A stretch of 64,000 nucleotides of DNA from NCBI RefSeq assembly GCF_963855985.1, contig NC_087095.1, forward strand, positions 17,122,001 to 17,186,000, written 5' to 3'. A program made the position numbers and the translations under genes. Position 1 is the stretch's first letter. Each line of letters starts with the position of its first letter. Under the pieces are notes generated by a model. It saw only the letters and a list, made by a program, of their open reading frames with translations. It did no database searches and had not been told where the DNA came from. Shown here one piece after another: positions 22,804-33,660 of the stretch. Source of the DNA: Ostrinia nubilalis. Lineage: Eukaryota > Arthropoda > Insecta > Lepidoptera > Crambidae.

Positions 22804-22931
22804 TTCTTTAGTAATGCTTATTGTTTTAACTAAATAATATTATAATTTTACCATGCGTTATTCAGTATCAAACCCCCTGGAACGCATGACTATCGACTTA
22901 AAAAAATTAGATTACCTTTAAAGTCTAAAGT

Positions 22932-23030
22932 TTAGGCTGAGTTTTAACCGTAACATTAACCACAGTGCTTTTTGTATGGACTTTGACAGATTTTTGACGT
23001 TGGTCAAAGTGAAAGTAAGATGTGCTGGTA
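22932..23030. mobile_element. TTGCACCA-family MITE, degenerate
   Basis: TTAGGCTGAGTTTTAACCG and TTTTTGTATGGACTTTGACA match the core of 30486-30600. The right end has drifted. Confidence 0.5.
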
Positions 23031-23196
23031 AAAGTAAGATATCCTACCTTCCTAAGAATTAGACCAAACAAAAGATAAGAAATTATGTAAAACTCAAGTT
23101 AACTACTAGACAATGTTTTGATTAAGTTCGAATATCGCAACAACGGCGTTTGTAAACGCAAAGTTTCCTCTGACTTGGTTGTTTTAATTGTTTCAG

Positions 23197-23242
23197 CGAA
23201 GTTCAGGATGCGGCCGTAGGCGCGCTGCTACTGCGAGTGCAT
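23197..23242 (+). other. Possible 46-nt exon (untranslated or leader)
   Basis: TTGGTTGTTTTAATTGTTTCAG precedes and GTAAGTTTTC follows a 46-nt, markedly GC-rich segment. It contains ATGCGGCCGTAG, a three-codon upstream frame, so it is more likely leader than coding. Both splice sites match consensus well. It may pair with the donor at 22519. Confidence 0.3.
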
Positions 23243-23482
23243 GTAAGTTTTCAATGCAATTTGATTTTCTTTTATGTTCTTATATTTTCAGTTTGCGTTT
23301 TACTAGATTTTACTTAGGTTTTCTGCTGTTCGTGTATGTAGTTTACGTCATTATACCTTGCTGTAGGTAGTTGTGTTTTTAGGATACACAATCATCGTAA
23401 CTTGCTAACTTAACCTCGATCTTACTGATCTACTGACGAGTATACAACAAAGAAGCAGATTTGTTATTTATTTTTATTTTTT

Positions 23483-23597
23483 GCATAACAAGGCAGTTAT
23501 TTGACCACAATCGCACCTGATGTTAAGTGGGATGCAGTCTAGGATGGATCTGCCCTGTAAATGCCTATTCACTCTCGCCTTGAAAAGGCCCGCATAG
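23483..23597 (+). repeat. Dispersed repeat, CGCACCTGATGTTAAG family
   Basis: Shares GCATAACAAGGCA with the copy at 35961 and ATCGCACCTGATGTTAAG with 10281. Confidence 0.65.
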
Positions 23598-24287
23598 ATT
23601 TGCATAGAGTGCAACATCATAGTGCCATATAATGGGTGTAGGTCTAATTTGCTACAGTAAAACGTATTTGGTCAATAATTCAAGATTCAATACCATTGCC
23701 AGAAAGTAACTTTGGCGACAGCCAACTTTGCCTTCAGAGGTACCTTTAAACCCTAAATTAATATTTAACTTCATTTCTTTAAGCCTTATTAGCTTTATAA
23801 ATTAAAGAGTAATTACTCTAAACTAAAATCACCAAGAAAAAGTAAGTACATATTGTATAAAAAATCTTATCTTTTCTCTCTCTTAAGCTCAATTAATTAT
23901 TTGCAAAGTTTTTACTCACAACCTGCTAGCTAATTACTTTCCAATCAAGCTCAGAACTATTTATACTTCATCGAAAAGTAATTAATCAAAGGCAAATTAA
24001 TTAGGTTACGCCAACAATAGGTAATTGAATTAGAAATTCCGAAGTTATCACACACGATATTAGATCTTAGAGTTGCTCGAACAATTTGTGAAGTAACCGC
24101 GAGATGCTGGAATAAATCTACCCCGCAGTCCTCCGGGAAATAGTCAAAGAAAAACAAACAGCTCAAACCCTTTTTAGGGCAGAGTTTACACTGAGTTTTC
24201 CTTTTGTACCACGGCACATACCTACCATAAACATGAGGAAATATTGCTCTGATTAAAACACTACTTTTATTTATAGTGAGGAAAATT
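23598..24287. other. Unannotated AT-rich sequence
   Basis: A 116-codon minus-strand frame at 23957-24307 has no known domain and partly overlaps the SINE-like head. Nothing else seen. Confidence 0.4.
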
Positions 24288-24350
24288 AATGAGGGAATCG
24301 AACCCACCTTCTTTCATTTACTGGGCGATTGCTCTATCTTAGCTACTTAA
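24288..24350 (-). mobile_element. tRNA-like SINE head, fragment
   Basis: Minus strand carries TAGCTAAGATAGAGCAATCG (box A-like) and an exact box B GGTTCGATTCC 35 nt later. Acceptor stem and anticodon arm do not pair well, so it reads as a third tRNA-derived SINE family or a tRNA pseudogene. Confidence 0.45.
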
Positions 24351-24488
24351 ACATTACGTAAGCCCGTCGAAATCTTTCAAGTGTAATCAATAAAATAAAT
24401 AAATAAGAGTAGGTAATAACGTTACGGCCAGCGTTGTTTCATTAATGATAACTTATACGTGCTTTGTTTGCTCACTATTGTTAATCCT

Positions 24489-24890
24489 AAAGGCTTCCAC
24501 AGACCAAACGCGGGTCAGAAGCAGTGCGGCTCAGTTGCAGCGCGGCTGAGGCACACTGAAAGCAGCGCAGTTTCAAAGCAGTTGCAACGCGGGCGGTTGT
24601 AAAAAATTTAAATATTCGAAAACCGCTTTCAACGCGCTGCTACCGCCCTGCGTCCGGTGTGTCATGCTAATATGGCCGTCGTAGTAATACAACAGCGCGG
24701 GCCCGCGTTCGCGCCGCTTCTGTCCCGCACCCGCGCCGCCTCGTTTGTCGTGCGGCGCGGTTGGAGCGCGGGCCCGCGTTCAAATTTGGTGTGACACACT
24801 TCAAAGAGTTTCTTGTATTACAACTTGCGCGGGCCCGCATTCAAACTGCGCTGCTACTGCCCTGCGTTTGGTCTGTCTGTGGAAGCCTTT
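24489..24890. mobile_element. GC-rich inverted-repeat element (402 bp)
   Basis: AAAGGCTTCCACAGACC and its inverse close both ends, with AAACGC following each. The interior is strikingly GC-rich for this window, with three copies of GCGCGGGCCCGC and runs such as GCAGCGCGG. No target duplication is obvious. The open frames at 24745-25025 overlap it and are by-products. Confidence 0.65.
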
Positions 24891-25482
24891 ACAAATTGTG
24901 TACCTATCACAGTCTTTGTTAAAACGATTTATCTACCTTTCTCTTTACTTACTGGTACTAAGTACACTGAGAACGACAAAAGGATCACCAATCCTTTCCT
25001 AAAGGATGTTATTTGTTTTCAGTGACTTTTAGTCAACTGTTTGGTTTAGTCCTGTGCGCGGAATATTTCGCGGAAATCATTCTCCGTCAAAGGATTTATT
25101 TATCGAAACAAAATTTCACCGAAGGATAGTTTGACAAAAGGTTTGTCGGCAAAGAGTTGCCGTCAGTTTATTTTACAAAAATCCTTTCGCCGAACTGAAT
25201 TCATAAGCCAATCCCACTCAGAGTTTACTTTTAATTTAAATACAGGCATTTGTAATTATTCACAACAATCCTTAGCTCCTTTGATTTTCTCTGTATTAGG
25301 GGTATCTCAACTCAATACTTGTTTAATTAGGTTTAAGACCATTTTCCGCTGATTTTCCATCGCCGGAAAAGCCAAAATACATAAAAAAATTCAGCAGTGA
25401 TCATGAAATATACATTGCTTGAAGGAAAAAGACAAAGTATGCACTGTGACTTCTAGTCTTTATAATCAGAGTGTTTGACCTG
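24891..25482. other. Unannotated sequence
   Basis: Nothing recognised. Confidence 0.45.
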
Positions 25483-26245
25483 TAAGAATGGTTACCTATG
25501 AAAAATCTGGATACTTTCTTGATAATGCAGTAGACTGTTCTCTATGCGCCAGGCCCCAGCAAACCCCCTCTTAACTTAAGGTCTTAACTGTAAGAAACAA
25601 TGCTCCTGTACCTATGAAAATCAATAATATTTTCTTGAAAATGCTGTAGTCTGTTCTACTTTACGCCTTTACGCCTGGCCCCAGCAAGCCCCCTGGTCTT
25701 ACCTGTAAGAAAAAATGGTCCTGTGCCTATGATAATTAACTTTTAAAAATAATAAAACCGACTTCAAATGCGTGAACACAAAAAAAAACTAAAAATTAAA
25801 AATATTGCGTATAAAAAAGTTCATCCCCAATTTTCCACCCTTGGGTGTGAAATATTTTCTTCAAATTCGCATGAAACCACCCTTTTGATAATACCTATTC
25901 AACAAAAAAATAATCGTTCAAATTGATTTATAATCGGCGGAGATATTGCGTATAAAAAAGTTTCATCCCCAATTTTCCACCCTTGGGGGTTGTTTTTTCT
26001 ATTATTAAATTTAAATGGGACCACCCTTGAGGTATTACCTATACGCCGAAAAAAGATTTGTTCAAATCGGTTCATAATTGGCGGAGTTATCGCGTAACAA
26101 ACATAGAAAAAAAACATACGGGTCGAATTGAGAACCTCCTCCTTTTTTGAAGTCGGTTGAAAATCAATAATATTTTCTTGACAATGTAGTAGTCTGTTCT
26201 ACTTTAGCTACACGCCAGGCCCCCTGGTCTTCCCGGCATAACGAG
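25483..26245 (+). repeat. Three-unit tandem repeat (~110 bp) split by a Helentron-like insertion
   Basis: Units start near 25483, 25591 and 25706. Each contains TGTAAGAA, CCTATG, TTTTCTTGA or a variant, GTAGTCTGTTCTAC and a CCAGGCCCC-type end. In unit 3 the order breaks after CCTATGA at 25732 and resumes with AAATCAATAATATTTTCTTG at 26161. Confidence 0.75.
25733..26160 (-). mobile_element. Helentron-like non-autonomous element, complete, with empty site known
   Basis: Minus strand starts TCAACCGACTTC and ends AAAAGTTAATTA, as at 13889-14324. Neighbouring tandem unit 2 shows the empty site CCTATGAAAATCAATAATA. The insertion therefore sits between A and A with no duplication. Confidence 0.65.
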
Positions 26246-26808
26246 GCAGATAAGCAAGTTTATAGCAACGAAGACGCGACGACCGAAAAATATGACTTCA
26301 CCCCCGGTTTATTGGTTCACTTGCAATAAATCATGTAATATCGCGTTTTTGTGCGTTTTCTATCTGGAAATGTTAACGGCTGGGTTATACGGCTATCAGA
26401 TGGGTGCAGGAAGATGGAATACGAATTATGATTAAATTTATTTATATTTATTGGGTAGGTTTTTTCGCAAACGTGAATTTATGGATCAGCAACACCAGCT
26501 GTTGCTAGCATTCTAACGGCAAAATGTTATAATCCTGAGAATAACGTCATACATAATGTTGTACATACCTAGTTATTATCAGATTTGAATAGTCACCATC
26601 TTTACGGTTATAATTTATTCATAAAGATTTACATAAAATCACTCTTGAGAAAATACAATATTCAACAAATACATTTTAAATCTTACGGCTATCGTAGCAA
26701 GTAACATAATAAAAAATAATTAGAGTACCTAACTCAAAATAACAATATCCATGAGGGTCAAAGTGCAGTGACAAACATGTTTTGTAGGGACTATAGTCAA
26801 ACTTCGTT
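26246..26808. other. Unannotated sequence
   Basis: Nothing recognised. Confidence 0.45.
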
Positions 26809-26985
26809 TCAGCCAAATGAAGTCCACTGCTGGACAAAGGCTTTCCATTATGAACTGTCCTCCGCTGCCCGCATCCAGGTTCTTCCCGCGACCTTTACCA
26901 AATCGTCGGTCCACCTAGTAGGAGGCCCACGATAAGTCTTCCAGCCCGTGGTCGCCACTCGAGAACTTTTCTGCTCCAACGACTG
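26809..26985 (-). pseudogene. RTE-type reverse transcriptase C-terminus, decayed
   Basis: Minus strand reads RKVLEWRPRAG, shifts frame, then RWTDDLVKVAGRTWMRAAED, hits a stop and ends AFVQQWTSFG. One frameshift, one stop and one small deletion separate it from the pattern of the other copies. Confidence 0.6.
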
Positions 26986-29323
26986 GTTTTAGTTCCAGAT
27001 ATCCTAAAAGATACCTCGATCTTTTTATGTTCTTACTATGAAGTAACAGATCAAGCTGCCTTCGAAAATAAAAATGTTAAACCACAAAAACATATTATGT
27101 TGTGGTTTAACATTTTTATTTTTCCCACAAAATATATTTTTAATATGAACATCCATACTATTCATAATAATCTTAATACTTACATTTTATAAATATACTT
27201 ACATAGTATTCACGTTTTCACGTGACGAGGATGCATGTGTCCTACCCAAAAAAAAAAGATGTCTCGCGCACGCCTCCGCGTCAATGTCAACATACCTTCA
27301 TTTTGGGAAGCCTAAATGTAAACTTCTGGTAAAAAATACATATCGTTATATTAAATAAAAGCTTGTAAGCCTCATACACGTTATTTTTATTGTTACGTGG
27401 ATATTCAACAGATAATAAAATCACGTCATGCGAGTTGAATGAACTTGGCAATAAGGTACCAAAGAGACGTATTTTGATATGTGTATTATTTTTTAAATGT
27501 TAACAACCTCTAAACGGTTGAAAAACGTCGCCTTTACGTGAAAATATTTTGTTAAAGATAAAATAATTTTTATGTCATTGTCTTCTTGGTGCAGTTAAAG
27601 ACAAATATTTATTAAGTAGGTAATACAATAAATACCTGACAGGTTTTAATTTATTAAAATAGTTTATAATACGATTTTTCCGGAGATTATCAAAACAACA
27701 AACTTAATCGTCGTCTTTTTAAATCTTTTGTTGAAATGGTAGCTGCTAAATTAGCCTTCTATTCGATATTTTTAATTGCCAATAGTTATGTAGCAGGTAT
27801 AAAACACATATAATCAGAAACGTACTACACTCATTCTGAAAACAGCGGAAACTCGAACTAAGTGTTCACTGTTTGCATTAAATATTTTGTTCTCACTCCA
27901 TTTCCAAGTTCCAGAAAATTCTCCAGCACGTGTTATTTGCTGGAACCCAGAACAAGGGTAATTTTTGTTTCGCAACTACCCGCTTTTTTTCAGCGCAGAT
28001 TATGAAATTCTCGGGTACTTATGAAACTTGTTTTCTGAGATATGTCTCTTGAGTGTTCCACGTTTATGTCTCCGAGGTGGTGGTGGTTGCGTTTTTGCCA
28101 AACTCTCAAGTTTGTTTTGAGTGCGAGAAAAATGGATGAGTGCTTCTGAGTAGACTGTTGAGTGGTTTTAAACCGTATTTAGTAAGAAAGTGGAAAGTGG
28201 AACATATACTAAATTAGAATTTCAATTTCTTAATTTTTTTTTGTTTTACCTTGAATACCTATCTAGCGAGTGAGTTATTTGGATATACGAGTACAACATA
28301 GTCATATTTCGAACACACATATTTATAAAATAATTATACCTACAACTATATTTTTTCAATGATCTCAGTATTTATTTTATAAATATCAAATACCTATCTA
28401 ACGTGGACGTTTTCGTGGCTATGTTCAACATTCGGAACCATGTACATATTATGTACAATTTAATTTTAACTTATTTGTTTAACTCATTCATATTCTCAGA
28501 TCAGTTGACACTCACAACTCTGGGTAACTTCTGACCCAATAATGAACTCACATTTGTAGCTATTTTGAGTAACTCAATTGATATTTACTCAACTCTCAAA
28601 ATTTTAATACTGAAGACAATTTCGAACTCAATTTGTAGTAGCGTAATGTTGACGAGCGTACTTCATCTCAGAGCGTGGAGTTGAAAAATACGCTGCTTTG
28701 CATCGGGCACGGCGCATTATGCAATAAATCCTGCCAACTTCCATGAGCAAACTTCTGGCTGAGGCGGAGCCACAGCGCAACAGACGAAGGTGCAGAGAGT
28801 TTATTTCAAAATAATACTAGGATTTTACAAAAAAAAATAAGATTTTCTGTATAAACTTTAGGGTCTTTTCAATTCCCGTTGAGTTGAGATGTCACAGAAA
28901 ATTGCACGCTTTCCTGTGATGAGCTCTAGAAGACACATAAATATTAATACGTATAATAATATGAGAAGTAATGAAACTTAGAGATGCTACCTACTAAAAA
29001 ATTAAGGTTACTCTAACGAACTTTCAAAGATATTAACAAACGCATTTTATTATTTGATTGACGCTGTGTGATTAAAAAATTAAAGCTACTGATTAAATAA
29101 GATTAAACTGATTCCTACCTTCATCATAAACAGATCAGGAATCCCTAGATGTCGTATGTATACGATGCTGAAAGAAAGTAAGCCTACTGATGTACATTTA
29201 TGACCACAGTCTTAAACCTTTTTGCACTTAACTTCAACAATTGTCTTTGTAAATGAAAACTTAATTTGCAGTTGACGGTGCCCTTTCCGACTGCAAAAAT
29301 GGCATCAGTTTTCTAATCCTCTG
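26986..29323. other. Long stretch with only a short hairpin
   Basis: At 27064-27125 AAAATAAAAATGTTAAACCACAA pairs perfectly with its inverse across a ~13-nt loop. The rest shows no ORF or repeat copy. At 28690-28735 CTTTGCAT and TTATGCAAT lie together in a GC-richer patch. Confidence 0.4.
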
Positions 29324-29461
29324 AGGTGGAATTGTGTAAAGCAATCGTAATCATTTGACAGTTCATAACGTACGATTATTCTGTCAAACGCTTTTTTTAT
29401 CTGACTTTATCGTACGTTATGAACTGTCAAATGATTACGATTGCTTTACACAATTCTACCT
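29324..29461. mobile_element. Fold-back MITE with 52-bp arms
   Basis: Arms 29324-29375 and 29410-29461 are inverted copies with a single mismatch, around a 34-nt loop. The arm begins AGGTGGAATTGTGTAAAG and ends AACGTACGA. Near-identity suggests a recent origin or ongoing correction. Confidence 0.75.
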
Positions 29462-29540
29462 CTGATGTATTGTGTTACTTTTATTTAAACGAATCGAAGC
29501 CTTTATTATAGGTTTTAGAGATTATAGGCTTGTAATTTCT

Positions 29541-30436
29541 GATCCCATCAAAAACAATACTTGTCAAAAAAACCAAGTCTCGCAACTCAGTTGTTCTACG
29601 GTAAAAAGTTGTGAGATCCATGTAATACCAAGTCCAGGCCAGGAAATCTTTAACGTTTTACATAAATATATTGACTTGGCCATCGCACTAAATAATTTAA
29701 TTTACACGTGTTTTCATGCGATGGCCAAGTCAATATATTTATGTAAAACGTTAAAGATTTCCTGGCCTGGACTTGGTATTACATGGATCTCACAACTTTT
29801 TACCGTAGAACAACTGAGTTGCGAGACTTGGTTTTTTTGACAAGTATTGTTTTTGATGGGATCTCATTTCTTTTTGTATTTTGTAGACAGCAGTTATGTA
29901 TCTAGAAAACTGGACCGAAATTGAAAAATTTTACTCGACTTAGCGGTTGCACTACCGTGCCCCCAAATCTCATTTCTTTTTGTATTTTGTAGACAGCAGT
30001 TATGTATCTAGAAAACTGGACCGAAATTGAAAAATTTTACTCGACTTGGCGGTTGCACTACCGTGCCCCCAAATATTTTAGTTTTTCCTTGATTCATACA
30101 CGAAACACTACTTATATTCTAAATTTGAAGCTTCTAGGTCTGCTAGAAGTGCCTTAGAGTTTTGATGATCGGTGAGTCAGTGAGTGACAAAATTAAGTAA
30201 CTTTGACCCGTTATAATTCCTAAACTACTGGTTCAAATTGAATGAAATTTTTACGGTAACGGTATTTAAATATACCGTGTCTTTACAATGCCTGCATAGC
30301 TAATGAAAATTCAGCCTTCTAGTTTTATCCACAACGAAGTTACAGGCAGTCGAAAATGGCCTGAATTGCTCCGAGAAAAGGATGGTACGGCCGTGCCGCT
30401 TTTTTGCTCGACTTGGTGGCACGGCAGTGCCCCCAG
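29541..30436 (+). mobile_element. Palindrome-plus-hairpin element, copy 1 (~0.9 kb)
   Basis: Three parts are visible. A ~320-bp near-perfect palindrome (29541-29863) opens with GATCCCATCAAAAACAATAC. A ~100-bp module ending GCACTACCGTGCCCCC is present twice (29864-30072). Then comes a unique body and a terminus GTGCCCCCAGA with inverted-repeat potential. Related copies lie at 37145-38048 (inverted) and 55475-56257. Flanks fit A|T. The long open frame over the palindrome is a symmetry artefact. Confidence 0.75.
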
Positions 30437-30485
30437 ATGATTGCAGGTTAGTGGATAAAACTTGTTTAAAATTACACAGCAATGC

Positions 30486-30600
30486 TAAGGCTGAGTTGCA
30501 CCACCTAACTTTGACCGTAACTATAACGATAGCCGGTGTTTTTGTATGGAGTTTGACGGATTTTTGACGTTTGTCAAAGTAAAAGTAAGATAATGCAACC
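30486..30600. mobile_element. TTGCACCA-family MITE
   Basis: TAAGGCTGAGTTGCACCACC at the left end and the core TTTTTGTATGGAGTTTGACG match 17133-17254 inverted. The right end has only ATAATGCAACC left. Confidence 0.6.
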
Positions 30601-33544
30601 CCTTGGAAAACACATTGAAAATTACGAACGTCAATGTTATTAAAAAATAACATTACAAGCTTAACTTACAATCTACTCTTTGAAATAGGTGAACTTGAGA
30701 CTGAACCTTGAATCGTAGTTTAAATTCGCCTCAAAATTTAACACGTTCGCGTCTCAGAGTGGCGCGGAATTTTCCGTCGCTACCTGATACATCGGCTATC
30801 AAGGACGCGCCTTTTATTGAACTCCGACTTTCATTTGCTTTGAGCCGGCTGAACTGAGCCGAGCAACTTTGTGGGGCGCTTCTCAACTGTTAAGACCAGT
30901 GATTGTCAAACTGGGGCGACAATATTTCGCCCGGCTTACAAAATATTTATTTACACTATGGTTTCGATAAACTAACATCTCCTATCGTATCCATCTTGAC
31001 ATAATGGTCAAGTCAAAATGTCCATGTTGATGGCAGATACAATCGATAATATGTAGGTATCTGCACAATCCCCAATTTTAAAAACAGTCGGCAGCTTTGC
31101 AGCGTCGCGAACGTGACGTTGACGCTCAGTCGAGAATGTTGGTACTTTAGTAAGCTGCAGTTAACCAATACCAAGCCTAAAATGATTAATGATGAGTTTT
31201 ATTATTTTCGTAAACATGATAACAATATCAATGAATTTGAATAGTTAATAATTTTACAAAATATGCAACTTACTTTTCTTAAAATTGAATCGAAGTATTT
31301 TTTTTACATTTTGAGAAGCAATGACTTGCAGCATAGTTTCAGCGACGTGTCAGGTGCCTCACCTCGCCAACTTCGCGCGGAATCCCAACTATTTTTACGT
31401 TCACTCAACTATTTGTGCGGAATCCCGCAGATTTCGACTCGAAGTCGCGTGGTTAATTTCTGAACTAGGAATGTTTGCTCTTTGTTATCTTAAGGTTTGA
31501 AGATAGCAAAATAAATTAGCTGATAGACAACAGCAACTCTTCATTTACTTACTTTGACTGTGCCTTTTAAAAAATACTCATATAGAAGTAATTTTCATTT
31601 ATATTATTGGCGTAGATTAAAACTAACGCTGATGGCTAATGATAAAACCAAATGCCACCCATATTTTATAAGTACAGGAACAATTTGTTAACCCTCTCCT
31701 ATTGCAATTTCCTGGACAATTTGGTACTCAAACAAAAGATAATTAGGTAGCTTGAGACATTAATAAATTAGAATTTCATGCCTGTTTGACCAAATCCTCC
31801 CCACAAAGGAGCGGTGCATACAAATCAGCAAGAGTCAGTAGGACACCCAACCCAAAAATAACATTTAGATTAGAGCCACCAACGAGTTATGGCGAACCGA
31901 GATCTCCGGTGTTTTATTAAAACTATTTCTTGCAGGATCCCGTTTAGTAATAACTATTCCCACCTCTCGTTCCCACCGCTGCAACTCCTGTCCTGTGTCT
32001 ACAGCTTTCCCGCCAATAAAAACTCAACCAGTCAAGGTAGTCCCGCGGGAAAGTTAAACTGTCATTGGACCCGCAACGAAATTAATTAGAAGAACATAGT
32101 TTAGTAGTGTACAAAATTTCCACGAACTTTCCGTTTTCAGTGTCCCGCAAAAACCGATTCGTTTGAATTTGTAATTCGAATCTCTAACATTTATGTGTGT
32201 TCACATTCCAGTTTTGCGGGATACTGTAATGCAGGATTGCCGTGGGAACGAGCCCATAAAAGAGATCGATAGTGGACGCCAATATAGTAACATCAGAGGG
32301 CTTAGTGTAAGTTTACATCAACCATCCTCACTAGTGAGCGCGTTAAAAAAAAATGTGAAAATTATACACTCGACATCAAATAAATCGCACCTTCCGCGAC
32401 AAGCACTTTCAAACGTATGCATCCCCACTTCCCACCATTATTGGCACCATTTAAAAGCCTAGTTCTAAACTTCATTTCATTAAAGGAAAGGTTTTTACCC
32501 CAAAAATGGCGTGTCTTTAAAAGGATCCAGTGTCACTACTTCAAAAAATAGGTAGTTACGCTTGAGCCATTTTTTATGACTATAAAACTGTTAAGTTGGG
32601 ATTAATTGCTATCCATCTGTTAAAGAGGATACGTGATATCATTATTTGGTTTTATAACCATAAAATTTTGTCTACTTGATCCCCAGAGGTGAGCCCAAAG
32701 TGAGGTCTATTTTCAAGTCACATTTATGGTATATGTTAATCATTTATTTAGAAATGAAATGTGTTTTTCTGGGATATTTATTGGGCTTTTAAATAACACC
32801 AATATTGTTGGGGTACCATGATTGTGTCAGAAGAAAATCTTTAAAGTGCGCGTCGCGGAATGTGCGGTTTATTTGATGTTGAGTGTAGTTATTGAAATTT
32901 TCCGCTAGGGCGCTGTACAATCCGTCATACATTTAACAACATTTTTTATGCGTGTTCACTAGTGACGACGTTTCATGTAAAACTCACACTAAGCCCTCAG
33001 GTCAAGATAATCGTAATAACAATCGTGGTGCCAAAATTAAAGTATCTCAACGGCGAAAGACTATCGTCATTTCGTCATGCGAGTATTTTGAAGACGCGTG
33101 CCGGTTGTATGCACGAACGAGTACCTATTGGGACGTACGAGCGTAATGTGATGTCGTAGGCGCGTGTCATTTTCCTTATCGGAACATTATGGGTGGTTCA
33201 AGACGAAGAGTTCAGTCACAACAGTACGATGAACTTGAACATATGTTTCCCGTTTAATTGGGAATTTGCCACCACTCCTCAATAATTCTAAACCACAACT
33301 TTTTTAATTAAAAAGGCACACTTCATTCTGGTCTTAAAAACATAATTATCTAATTTTAAATTACCTGTAAATTAAGATTTTTAGTTGCATTGTAATTGAA
33401 AAAAGTATTTTAATTGAGTTGAAAAAATAGTCACATCACTGGCTAGTATTGCCATTACAAAATCTATGGGAGAGTCTCATTTTGACAGTTTTAATAAGTA
33501 CGTCAATTGATTAGTGGTGGCAAATACCCTATTAACTAACCCAT
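30601..33544. other. Long unannotated stretch
   Basis: Several short open frames occur without domains. At 32211-32307 an acceptor-like CACATTCCAG and a GTAAGT-like site bracket a possible exon, but an inverted repeat (GTGTCCCGCAAAA with TTTTGCGGGATAC) overlaps it. GC-richer patches at 30720-30880 and 31960-32060. Confidence 0.35.
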
Positions 33545-33660
33545 AAATAAACGTAGGTAGGAAGGCGTTGGGTGCAGAGACCCCTACCAACCGGTCAATC
33601 TGGAAGTCATTGCGGGGCCTATGTTCAGTAGTAAACGTCCTGTGGCTGAAACGACGTTGA
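33545..33660 (+). pseudogene. RTE-type tail, decayed
   Basis: Plus strand shows CCAACCGGTCAATCTGG, AAGTCATTG and GGCCTATGTTCAG, the nucleotide pattern of the (ATG)n-tailed RTE subfamily at 43582-43668, with indels. Confidence 0.5.

Noticed and set aside
24745..25025. Overlapping 85- and 70-codon open frames
   Set aside because: They arise from stop-poor GC-rich DNA of the inverted-repeat element at 24489-24890.
29472..29840. 122-codon open frame
   Set aside because: It covers the palindrome of a repeat; the peptide is read from both arms and equivalent frames occur in the other copies. A symmetry by-product.
30300..30653. 117-codon minus-strand open frame
   Set aside because: Runs from the body of the hairpin element across a MITE; composed of repeat sequence.
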